The notes: generated from the letters alone by a model not told the origin. Numbered from the stretch's first letter, positions 1 to 5,518 are shown. The stretch is DNA of 10,201 nucleotides from REEB95 sp050729835 (GCA_050729835.1 JBOHLS010000050.1:1-10201); one strand, 5' to 3'. Program-made: numbers and translations.

Positions 1-113
1 AAAGTGCGCCGCCGGGGTGGGCCGTCCTTCGCTCGGGCTACGCCCTCGCTCCGTCCGCCCAACCCCGGCGCAGTCTCATCCTGATTGACGCTGCAGTCTC
101 ACCTTGATTGTCG
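1..113. mobile_element. Probable end of an IS21-family insertion sequence (partial)
   Basis: Two near-identical 21-bp copies lie 23 bp apart at 70-90 and 93-113 (18 of 21 bases match, both starting GCAGTCTCA). Multiple copies of a roughly 20-bp sequence at each terminus are characteristic of IS21-family elements. Just inside them, GCCGGGGTGGGC near 11 and GCCCAACCCCGGC near 57-69 form a GC-rich inverted repeat, as often seen after the last gene of such elements. The boundary falls at about 110, exactly where homology of the neighbouring TPR gene ends. No transposase gene is visible, and the target duplication cannot be tested because the other end lies outside the window. The family assignment is inference. 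Confidence 0.4.
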
Positions 114-509
114 CGCGGCATCGATCGCACGGCCGCCGTAAGCTTCGGCGAGATCGGGCTGCAAGGCGATCGCCCGGTCGTAGCTCGCCAGGGCATCCTC
201 GTGGTGTTCGAGCGCCCGCTGCGCCGACGCCAACGTGACGTATGCCGCGGCGACGTTCGGATTGAGCCTAATCGCCTTGACGATCAGGTCGACGGCGCGC
301 TCCGTGCGGTTGGTTTGCAGCGCCGACTGGCCGAGCAGATAAAGGGCGTCGAATTGCATCGGCGCCTGCCTGACAGCAGCCTGAAACGCGCGCTCGGCGT
401 CGATCAGGCGGCCTTGCCGTTGAAGCAGCAAGCTCCGGTGCAGCTTGGCCTGCACGGCGGCCGGAATCACCTTCTGACCGCGGAGATTGGGTTCGCGCAT
501 GGACAACAA
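99..509 (-). CDS. TPR-repeat protein, C-terminally truncated (probably by an IS)
   Basis: The 136-aa product has three full 34-residue tetratricopeptide repeats ending at P50, P84 and P118, plus a broken fourth (about 119-134). TPRs are helical protein-interaction scaffolds. Proteins with this N-terminus (MLSxxExNLRGQKVIP) in rhizobia-like bacteria are, as I recall, usually several hundred residues long and often end in a glycosyltransferase-41-like domain. This one stops two or three residues after homology ends, inside the IS-like repeat at 93-113, so it is probably a truncated remnant. I chose the TTG at 509 because GGAG lies 7 nt upstream of it; the first ATG (500) has that site 16 nt away. 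It starts 125 nt downstream of the secretion operon on the same strand, with no convincing terminator between, so read-through is possible. Confidence 0.6.
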   Translation of the reverse strand: MLSMREPNLRGQKVIPAAVQAKLHRSLLLQRQGRLIDAERAFQAAVRQAPMQFDALYLLGQSALQTNRTERAVDLIVKAIRLNPNVAAAYVTLASAQRALEHHEDALASYDRAIALQPDLAEAYGGRAIDAARQSR

Positions 510-634
510 CAGTCTGCTCCAAATCGGTTAATGCCTTCCATATTTGCGGCGCCGCGAAACGCCGCATGTACCATCAGCCCCATTCTGGGAACCGCCGCCG
601 TCAAACATCCACCGTCGGCGAGCCGAAGTCGTCC

Positions 635-1066
635 CTACCGGATCTGGATGGGATTGATCTGGTTGACGGCTTGGCCGCCTGGCGACGAGATGGACTGGAC
701 CTGCGCCGGCTTCAGCTCATCCCACAGCACGACGCCCGGCTGCGACTGCGACGCCGGCACGGCTGGAATGGCGAAGGCGGCACCCGCGCCGCGTTGCGCC
801 GCGAGCACGGTCTGCGAGACCGGCTGGAAGAGTGAATCCGGCGCCGCTACGGTGTCGCGCGGTGCAAGCGTACCCTGCAGATCGAAGGCGATTTGGATCT
901 CGGGCGATGAATCGCCGGCCCGCGCCGGCAGGGCATAAGCGATAATCAGCGCCGAGAAGGAAAGGACAAGCACGCTGCGCAGCGTCCATCGGCCGGTACG
1001 CCGGCACGACGTCCCACGGGCTCTCAAGCCGTCGATCTGGTTTTTGTTATGTTGGCTTCTGCCCAT
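635..1066 (-). CDS. Exported small protein with LAAQRGA motif, putative C39-peptidase substrate
   Basis: The 143-aa product has a long basic N-region (1-30), a hydrophobic segment (31-46) and a likely signal-peptidase site after ALPARA (residue 50). In the mature part, V83 to A94 reads as a double-glycine-like leader: L88-A-A-Q91-R92-G93-A94. The same motif occurs in two other exported proteins of this operon. The rest is rich in Ala, Pro, Gln and Ser, with no recognised domain. It is the last gene of the operon: its ATG lies 13 nt downstream of the preceding stop at 1080, with only a weak ribosome site. Nothing identifies a function beyond export. An accessory subunit or a processed peptide of the Fap-like system is inference. 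The second glycine of the motif is Ala here, which could weaken or abolish cleavage. Confidence 0.65.
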   Translation of the reverse strand: MGRSQHNKNQIDGLRARGTSCRRTGRWTLRSVLVLSFSALIIAYALPARAGDSSPEIQIAFDLQGTLAPRDTVAAPDSLFQPVSQTVLAAQRGAGAAFAIPAVPASQSQPGVVLWDELKPAQVQSISSPGGQAVNQINPIQIR

Positions 1067-1079
1067 CGCCCGTTCTCGC

Positions 1080-1718
1080 TCAGTGATGCATCCAGCTGTT
1101 CATCTGGATGGTGTTGAAGATCTGCGCCGTCGTCGCGACGTTATGCACCGCGCTCTGGAACCCCTGGGTGGAAACGTTGAGCGTGGTGACCGTCTGGATC
1201 GCCTGGTTGTTCACCGTGTTCTGCACCAGCGTCTGGATCGCGCCGTTCGTCACCGTCGTGGTCAGTTTCGTCTGGCCGTTATTAGTTATGGTGTTGGCGG
1301 TGAAGCCATTGTTCGGCAGCGACGTCAGTTCGCTCGTCGTCGTCGTCGTGCCGCCGGTCGGCGTCGTCTGCGTCTGCGTGACGGTGAAGTGATTCCGCGT
1401 CTCCATATCGACCGTGAGGTCGTTCATCACGGTGTGGTTGACGATCTGCTGGACCTCCAGGCCGAAATTGACGAGCGCGCCGTTCGGCAGATAAAAGCCG
1501 CCGCGTTGCTTGTTGAGCTGGCTGGCGGTGAGCGGGGGGGCGCCGGCGAGGGCGGCGAGCAGTTGCGGGTCCATCTTCGCGAAGGCCGTCGCGGGTACGA
1601 AGATCATCGGCGCGGTCACGACCGCGAGGGCGACGCTGCCCACAATGGCAATCATATCCGTCCTGATCGGCCGAACAAGCTTATGCCGGATGGAGCGACG
1701 CGTCGCTTGCGATGCCAT
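1080..1718 (-). CDS. Exported Thr/Asn/Gln-rich protein with LNKQRGG motif
   Basis: The 212-aa product starts at ATG 1718, with AGGGGAG 7 nt upstream. It has a basic N-region (1-21), a hydrophobic core (22-40) and a likely cleavage site after ATAFA (residue 47). Residues 63-74 (LTASQLNKQRGG) align in register with the classical double-glycine leader: hydrophobic at -12 and -7, Ser/Thr at -11, polar at -8, Gly-Gly at -2/-1. Gln replaces the usual hydrophobic residue at -4. After the GG comes FYLPNGALVNFGLEVQQIVN. From about 108 onward the chain is dominated by Thr, Asn, Gln and Val with alternating-pattern stretches, as expected of beta-rich secreted or fibre proteins. The gene lies 35 nt after the C39 peptidase gene in one operon. 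I recall similar RGGF...FG proteins in other proteobacteria but cannot name a family. Confidence 0.7.
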   Translation of the reverse strand: MASQATRRSIRHKLVRPIRTDMIAIVGSVALAVVTAPMIFVPATAFAKMDPQLLAALAGAPPLTASQLNKQRGGFYLPNGALVNFGLEVQQIVNHTVMNDLTVDMETRNHFTVTQTQTTPTGGTTTTTSELTSLPNNGFTANTITNNGQTKLTTTVTNGAIQTLVQNTVNNQAIQTVTTLNVSTQGFQSAVHNVATTAQIFNTIQMNSWMHH

Positions 1719-1753
1719 ATGTGGTCTCCCCTGGGGCCGCTGTCGTGTTCAAC

Positions 1754-2473
1754 CTAGAAAACGTTACGCGCAGGCAGAGAAAGCAAGAAATTCGAGAGAT
1801 TCAGCGTATTCCTCGCTATGTCGAGCGGTGCACGCGGCTGCACGTCCCAATCCGCCTGGCGGTTGAACGTCGCGCGCGCCTCTTTCACGTGGTCGAGGAT
1901 GACGAAGAAAATGCCATTCCAGTGCTTCACGAAATCCGCGTCGGCCATGGCGCGCGTGCCGGACGCCGGATCGGCGAGCAGCACGCGGTCGCCGCGAATG
2001 CCTTCGACGATGACGAAGTGCAGATAGCCGTTGCGATTCACCAGCACCAGGCCCGGCACATCCGCCTTGACCAGGCGATCGATCGTCGAACGGAAGCCGT
2101 TCGAGAGAATGCCGCGCCGCTTCAGATATTGCTGCATGTCGAGCATGGAGAAGCCCAGCTTCTTGATTTTCTCCTTGTCGCCGTGCTCCCACATGTCGGC
2201 GAAGACGTCGGTCTCCTTCGTCGGCATGTGGTAGTGATAGCTCAGCAGGGTCGCGAGCGCGGCCGAGCCGCAGCTGAAATCGTATTTCTGGCGGATGACG
2301 GTGCGGAACTTGAGCTCCTGCAGTGTCGTCAGATGGACGCTATAGGCGCCCTCGCCGCCGAAAACGGTAAGCTCGCCGGCCACCGCCGGACGGGCGGCAA
2401 CGCCGGCGCCGAGAAGCGCGACGAGTGCCGTGACGCCGATCGCATAGCCAAAACCGAGACGCTTACCAAACAT
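1754..2473 (-). CDS. Exported C39-family cysteine peptidase (FapD-like)
   Basis: The 239-aa product has a signal peptide (1-32, core at about 11-26) followed by a single C39-type papain-fold domain. The active-site pattern is intact: Q62 (oxyanion) and C68 in RQKYDFSCGSAA, H152 in YLHFVIVEG and D168 in LLADPASG. C39 domains are best known in bacteriocin exporters, where they remove double-glycine leaders in the cytoplasm. A stand-alone exported C39 protein with no ABC or membrane domains is the arrangement of FapD in the Pseudomonas functional-amyloid operon. The role here is probably periplasmic processing of the operon's exported proteins, three of which carry a leader-like RG(G/A) motif. 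Start ATG 2473 has GGAGG 5 nt upstream. It lies 46 nt after the 112-aa gene. The fold and catalytic residues are clear; the substrates are inferred. Confidence 0.88.
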   Translation of the reverse strand: MFGKRLGFGYAIGVTALVALLGAGVAARPAVAGELTVFGGEGAYSVHLTTLQELKFRTVIRQKYDFSCGSAALATLLSYHYHMPTKETDVFADMWEHGDKEKIKKLGFSMLDMQQYLKRRGILSNGFRSTIDRLVKADVPGLVLVNRNGYLHFVIVEGIRGDRVLLADPASGTRAMADADFVKHWNGIFFVILDHVKEARATFNRQADWDVQPRAPLDIARNTLNLSNFLLSLPARNVF

Positions 2474-2519
2474 CCGAGCCTCCGCGCTTCGCCGCGTTGT
2501 TGTTCCGGCGCGTGCGTCG

Positions 2520-2858
2520 TCACTGCAGATTGACGTTGACCACCAACTGTGACTGCATCGCGACGTTGTTGCCGGTATTCTGCAACACGTTGATCATGCC
2601 TTGGGCGCTGCCGAACGACCCGAAGCTGTTGTTGCCGGTGACCGTCCAGTTGGCCGAGTTGCCGTTGACATTGGCGATTGCGTTCGCATCGAGCGGCTGG
2701 TTCGTACCGCCACGCTGATCGGCGAGAACGTTCGTTTGCACGCTTTGGCCATCGGCGAGGAGCTTGCTCAGTTCTTCGGCACGGACCGGCAGCGTCAGAC
2801 TCGCAACTGCCAGCGTCGTCGTCAGCACCAACGAAGAAACCGTTCGCAGCGCATTCAT
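2520..2858 (-). CDS. Exported minimal Fap/curlin-like repeat protein with LADQRGG motif
   Basis: The 112-aa product starts at ATG 2858, which has AGGAGAGG immediately upstream; an in-frame upstream start at 2924 would run through the intergenic hairpin and lacks a ribosome site. The signal peptide is 1-27 (cut after PVRA). V40 to G51 ends in L45-A-D-Q48-R49-G50-G51, a double-glycine-like leader. Cutting after G51 would release a 61-residue peptide rich in Asn, Val and Gln. That peptide ends in one amyloid-type repeat (about 85-110: GMINVLQNTGNN...), closely matching both repeats of the neighbouring 194-aa protein. It could be a nucleator or minor subunit by analogy with FapB. The gene sits between the main repeat protein and the C39 peptidase, which makes it the most obvious substrate. 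The sequence family is inferred from repeat pattern only. Confidence 0.72.
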   Translation of the reverse strand: MNALRTVSSLVLTTTLAVASLTLPVRAEELSKLLADGQSVQTNVLADQRGGTNQPLDANAIANVNGNSANWTVTGNNSFGSFGSAQGMINVLQNTGNNVAMQSQLVVNVNLQ

Positions 2859-2886
2859 GGGCCTCTCCTGTTCTTCTTTAAGGCTG

Positions 2887-2912
2887 TCCCCAGGGCCCGA
2901 AGGCCCCGGGGA
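2887..2912 (-). promoter_or_regulatory. Intercistronic hairpin with a C(UUCG)G tetraloop
   Basis: On the transcribed strand, bases 2912 to 2887 fold into an 11-bp stem (ten Watson-Crick pairs and one G-U pair) capped by UUCG closed by C-G, an exceptionally stable loop. It lies between the 194-aa and 112-aa genes, 28 nt before the second start codon. No U-tract follows, so it is not a standard intrinsic terminator. An RNA-stability or partial-attenuation element that raises the level of the first cistron is inference. Confidence 0.6.
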
Positions 2913-2939
2913 TGCCCCATTCACAAGGACGCGTTGCGG

Positions 2940-3524
2940 TTACGGGGTGGCGCCGATGATCGCCGCCGTCGTGTTGGACGACTGCAACAGCGAGTTGTTC
3001 CCGACGTTCTGGCTGATGTTGTACATGCCAGTGCCGTTGAAGGAGCTCAGGCCGTTGGCCGATTGCACGGCAGTCGATGTCGAGTAATTGTCGTGACCGC
3101 CCAGGCCGAACGGGCCGATGTGCAAGCCACCGCCCGTGTCGCTGTCCGTGGTGTTGTGCGCACCGCCGGAGACATTGTCCCTCACTTCCGCGACCTGCGT
3201 GCTGAGGGCGACCGGAACGTTGATGTTCGAGTCGCTGGAGCACGAGCAGTTCAGGACCGCCGCGAGCGTGTTGTCATCCTGCAGGAGGCTGTTCGCGCCG
3301 CCGTTCTGCTGGATGTTGACCAGGCCCGCACCACTGACGCTACCGATCGAGTTACTGGCGTCGGTACCCCAAGCGCCATTGTCCTTCACCTCGCCGGCCT
3401 GCACTGAAGCAGCGACCGCAACATTGGTAGTTTGCGTGCCCTTACCAGCCCATGCGTTACCACCGTACATGCTCAGACCCACGACGAGGGCCGAAGCCGC
3501 AACCAGAAGATGCTTCTTATTCAT
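2940..3524 (-). CDS. Exported Fap-amyloid-like repeat protein, probable main subunit
   Basis: The 194-aa product has a clean signal peptide (1-26, cut after NAWA) and ATG 3524 with AAGGAG 6 nt after it. Two amyloid-type repeats lie at 65-92 (GAGLVNIQQNGGANSLLQ...) and 164-191 (GTGMYNISQNVGNNSLLQ...), identical at 16 of 28 positions. A second internal repeat pairs VAVAASVQAGEVKDN (35-49) with VPVALSTQVAEVRDN (103-117). A CxC motif sits at 93-95; Pseudomonas FapB and FapC also carry a conserved CxC. The chain is rich in Asn, Gly, Ser and Ala and poor in charge, as in secreted functional amyloids. It lacks the RGG motif of its operon partners. As first gene of the operon, followed by a stable hairpin, it is the likely major fibre subunit. 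The amyloid role is inferred from composition, repeat pattern and the FapD-like neighbour. Confidence 0.75.
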   Translation of the reverse strand: MNKKHLLVAASALVVGLSMYGGNAWAGKGTQTTNVAVAASVQAGEVKDNGAWGTDASNSIGSVSGAGLVNIQQNGGANSLLQDDNTLAAVLNCSCSSDSNINVPVALSTQVAEVRDNVSGGAHNTTDSDTGGGLHIGPFGLGGHDNYSTSTAVQSANGLSSFNGTGMYNISQNVGNNSLLQSSNTTAAIIGATP

Positions 3525-3547
3525 ACTGATCTCCTTGCGTTAGGGTT

Positions 3548-3564
3548 TCGGTCTATGCGACCGA
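3548..3564 (-). promoter_or_regulatory. Small hairpin in the operon leader
   Basis: TCGGTC (3548-3553) and GACCGA (3559-3564) are perfect inverted arms around a 5-base loop. The hairpin lies about 24 nt upstream of the first start codon of the operon, within the predicted 5' leader and outside the ribosome site. A role in message stability is possible but unproven. Confidence 0.3.
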
Positions 3565-3628
3565 CCAAAAAGCCGTCGAATCTCGCCTGGTGTCGCACCC
3601 CGGGAGTCCTACCGGCACACTCTCCATC

Positions 3629-3643
3629 GCAAGCCGCGTGCCA
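3629..3643 (-). promoter_or_regulatory. Sigma-54-type -24/-12 promoter of the amyloid-like operon
   Basis: On the minus strand the sequence reads TGGCAC-GCGGC-TTGC, matching the sigma-54 consensus TGGCAC-N5-TTGC at every fixed position, with correct GG and GC spacing. Transcription would start near 3617 and give a leader of about 90 nt before the ATG at 3524. Sigma-54 promoters need an AAA+ enhancer-binding activator bound upstream, and a box cluster lies about 100-140 bp upstream (3739-3782). No such activator gene is in the window. Confidence 0.6.
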
Positions 3644-3738
3644 CGCCGGCAGACGGCGAAAAGAGGCAGATTTCCGCGGCAGACAGACTTTGCTGCAATG
3701 CAGCGAGAGCGATTTGGTGTTTCGAAGCTGAGACGCTT

Positions 3739-3782
3739 GTGACATGTGCTGTGACACGAGCCACGCCGGCGCGCGACACGCG
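3739..3782. promoter_or_regulatory. Candidate upstream activator boxes of the amyloid-like operon
   Basis: Two GTGACA boxes start at 3739 and 3751, 12 bp apart, followed by the 16-mer CGGCGCGCGACACGCG (3767-3782), which contains GCGACACG. The same 16-mer and a GTGACA box recur upstream of the gene at 4627-5256 (5467-5472, 5503-5518). The position 100-140 bp upstream of the sigma-54-like promoter suits an enhancer site. The binding protein is unknown. Confidence 0.4.
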
Positions 3783-3824
3783 TGCGACGCTGCCGCGGTG
3801 CGATTGATCTGAATTGTTCGTCAT

Positions 3825-3853
3825 AAAAAAATTGCGCGCCTCAGCGGCGCGCA
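3825..3853 (-). terminator. Intrinsic terminator after the LuxR-type gene
   Basis: On the minus strand an 8-bp GC-rich stem (arms 3833-3840 and 3846-3853, GCGCGCC/GGCGCGC core) with a 5-base loop is followed directly by a run of seven T (3831-3825). It starts 22 nt after the regulator's stop codon. This separates the regulator unit from the amyloid-like operon, which therefore needs its own promoter. Confidence 0.88.
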
Positions 3854-3874
3854 TCGCGTTCGGAGCGAAGCGGA

Positions 3875-4609
3875 TCAAAGGTCGTTGTTGTCCGGCTTGA
3901 TGCCGTGGTTCAGCGCCCAGATCGCCGCCTGCGTCCGGTTGACAGCGCCGATCTTCAAACAGACCGATTTCATCCGCGCCTTGACGGTCGATTCGGTGAT
4001 CTTGAGCCGTGTGGCAATCGCCTTGTTGGCGTAGCCCGCCAGCAGATAACGCAGGACCTGCGTGTCGGTCGCCGACAGTGCGCCCGGAACAGCGTTGCCG
4101 CGCCGAACCGTCGCCGACGCGGCGGTCGAGCCCTGAAGGACGTCGAAGGGGAACATGCGCTCGCCCGCGAGGACGAGATTGAGCTGGCGCTTGATCACGG
4201 TCGCGTTACTGTTTTTCGACAGGTAGCCATCGAGATCGGTATGCCAGCAGACCGACCACCACGCTGCGGTCGGCCGCTCGGCGAGCAGCGCGATGCGCGA
4301 GTCCCGGAACCGCTGGCGGAGTTCTCCCAGCGCCTCGAGCCACTGGCCGGGCTCGATCTCGGCCGGCACGTCGACGAGAATAATTTCGGGCGGTTCATCG
4401 TTGGCGAAAGCCACCACGGCAGCCGCAAGTTCCGCCATTTCGAAGGCGACCGTGAAGCCGATGCGCTCAAGCACGAGTGTCAGGCCCTCGCGCGTCAACG
4501 GCATCGGTGAAATCAGGCCGACGCGGACCGGCCGGGTGCGGATCGTCGGCGCCGGCGTTGCGGCGGGCGGATACGGCGGCGTGCTTGGGTGATCCTGCAT
4601 CAGCAACAT
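3875..4609 (-). CDS. NarL/LuxR-type regulator with a degenerate receiver domain
   Basis: The 244-aa product has an N-terminal receiver-like domain (about 27-155) and a C-terminal LuxR helix-turn-helix (about 178-235, LSATDTQVLRYLLAGYANKAIA...). The receiver keeps an Asp at the phosphoacceptor position (D80, IILVD) and the conserved Lys (K132, GYLSK). It has lost the acidic pair after strand 1 (ISPMP where IADDHP is usual), and the Thr/Ser switch residue is Ala110. Regulation by phosphorylation is therefore doubtful. It overlaps or nearly abuts the upstream secreted-protein gene and is probably co-transcribed and coupled with it. Possible starts are ATG 4627 (sharing the A of the upstream TGA), 4609 and 4600. 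I chose 4609 for the GGAGCGGGGA just upstream. It is a likely local regulator of the locus; NarL-type proteins do not activate sigma-54 themselves. Confidence 0.85.
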   Translation of the reverse strand: MLLMQDHPSTPPYPPAATPAPTIRTRPVRVGLISPMPLTREGLTLVLERIGFTVAFEMAELAAAVVAFANDEPPEIILVDVPAEIEPGQWLEALGELRQRFRDSRIALLAERPTAAWWSVCWHTDLDGYLSKNSNATVIKRQLNLVLAGERMFPFDVLQGSTAASATVRRGNAVPGALSATDTQVLRYLLAGYANKAIATRLKITESTVKARMKSVCLKIGAVNRTQAAIWALNHGIKPDNNDL

Positions 4610-4626
4610 TCCATCCCCGCTCCGCA

Positions 4627-5256
4627 TCAGTGACCCGAATTGGTGACAGTTTGAACGTTGGTCATGTTCGAAACCATGGACAGGGTGAAGCCGGCGCCGT
4701 TGCACGGCAGCGGCGTGGGCGGTCCGACTGGCGGCACCGGAAAGGACGGCGGCGAATTGGGCGTGATCTTGACAAATGACAGCGACGGCGTGTCGTTCTC
4801 GGGCAGGATATCCGGCGTGCCATCGCTGCATTCGGTATAGATGTGATTGCTCAGGAACGACGAGCTTTTGTAGAGCCGGTCCGGACAGAGATACCGCAGG
4901 CCACCATCGGAACCCTTGCCCACATCGGCCGCCAAGTTGCGGCCGCTGACCGGCGTACCCGTCGCTGGTCCGGCCGTCGGATTGATCGCCGCGAGTGTTG
5001 CGAGAAAGCCGAAGATGCCGGCGTCAACGCGCTCGGCCATTTCTTCGTGGCTGACGGTCGGACCGAGTCCGCCCATCGCCAGCTGAACCGGCGGCTGCGC
5101 AGCCGCCGCCGAGATGATGCCGAGCACGCCGGCCAGCCCGGCAGCGAGCGACATCGCCACCCGGCTGGCACGGCATGACCAAGCGTGAGCGGCTGCCCAC
5201 GGCTGGGTTGGGAGAGAGAAGATCGGATAGCTGACGCCCACCATGGCCTGCCGCAT
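4627..5256 (-). CDS. Exported protein of unknown function upstream of the LuxR-type gene
   Basis: The product from ATG 5256 is 209 aa. A hydrophobic core (about 35-53, ending SAAAA before QPP) gives a signal peptide with a long N-region. The mature part has a short hydrophobic helix (80-92), three Cys (124, 143, 185), a Pro-rich stretch (169-184) and an Asn/Thr/Val tail (about 196-207, NMTNVQTVTNSG) recalling the Asn/Thr-rich exported proteins of the next operon. No RGG motif or known domain is visible. The start is uncertain: ATG 5256 has GGAG 10 nt upstream, while ATG 5244, ATG 5154 (signal peptide only, no basic N-region) and TTG 5277 are alternatives. It is co-directional with and touches the regulator gene. 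A matching sigma-54-like promoter and shared boxes link it to the amyloid-like operon, so a role in that system is a reasonable inference. Confidence 0.6.
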   Translation of the reverse strand: MRQAMVGVSYPIFSLPTQPWAAAHAWSCRASRVAMSLAAGLAGVLGIISAAAAQPPVQLAMGGLGPTVSHEEMAERVDAGIFGFLATLAAINPTAGPATGTPVSGRNLAADVGKGSDGGLRYLCPDRLYKSSSFLSNHIYTECSDGTPDILPENDTPSLSFVKITPNSPPSFPVPPVGPPTPLPCNGAGFTLSMVSNMTNVQTVTNSGH

Positions 5257-5312
5257 GTGTGACGCGCTCCGGCACAACGCCTAACGGAGCGACCGATTAC
5301 AAAATGACGTAC

Positions 5313-5328
5313 GCACATGGCGTGCCAA
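5313..5328 (-). promoter_or_regulatory. Second sigma-54-type promoter, upstream of the secreted protein-LuxR unit
   Basis: The minus strand reads TTGGCAC-GCCAT-GTGC, which keeps the -24 element and the -12 GC, with one deviation (G for T) from TTGC. Spacing is exact. Transcription would begin near 5301, leaving a leader of about 45 nt before ATG 5256. It lies on the same strand and has the same upstream boxes as the site at 3629-3643. These two are the only good matches I found in the window. Confidence 0.45.
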
Positions 5329-5446
5329 TCGGCTCCATCGGCTACGACGGATCAGTGCGGCCAGCCGGAGCGCGGATTTCTTTCGGATATTCCTTCAGGC
5401 GCACGAACCGGATGGACAGTTTGGCGCTTGCCGTGTCTCTCATCCG

Positions 5447-5518
5447 GACACGCGTGTCACGGCGTCGTGACAGATCTTGCACGAATCAGAGACACTGACG
5501 GGCGGCGCGCGACACGCG
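5447..5518. promoter_or_regulatory. Upstream box cluster with inverted repeat and shared 16-mer
   Basis: A perfect inverted repeat TGTCACG-N4-CGTGACA (5455-5472) is flanked by GGACACG (about 5447) and AGACACTG (about 5488). The cluster ends in CGGCGCGCGACACGCG (5503-5518), identical over 16 bases to 3767-3782. The GTGACA-to-16-mer distance is 36 bp here and 16 bp there (start to start), a difference of 20 bp or about two helical turns. The remaining non-coding sequence between 5257 and 5675 shows nothing else I can support. Confidence 0.4.

Noticed and set aside
545..566. Inverted repeat TGCGGCG/CGCCGCA as operon terminator
   Set aside because: No T-run follows on either strand; a 7-bp stem alone is common at this GC content.
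1497..1506. RGG motifs as eukaryotic-style RNA-binding RGG boxes
   Set aside because: Each protein has a single RGG (or RGA) after a signal peptide, in leader register; these are not repeated Arg-Gly-Gly boxes.
1044..1757. Long plus-strand open frame antisense to the 212-aa gene
   Set aside because: Arg/His/Glu-rich shadow translation; the minus strand has a ribosome site, signal peptide and operon context.
1712..2533. 273-codon plus-strand frame antisense to the C39 peptidase
   Set aside because: The opposite strand encodes a peptidase with an intact active site; this frame has shadow composition.
2601..3407. 268-codon plus-strand frame antisense to the two repeat proteins
   Set aside because: Arg/Val/Ala-rich with no domain; it spans two minus-strand genes and the hairpin between them.
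3730..3760. NifA-type TGT-N10-ACA activator site
   Set aside because: No pair of half-sites in this cluster has the required spacing.
3609..3878. 89-codon minus-strand frame downstream of the regulator
   Set aside because: It runs through the intrinsic terminator, the activator-box cluster and the sigma-54-like site, with no convincing ribosome site.
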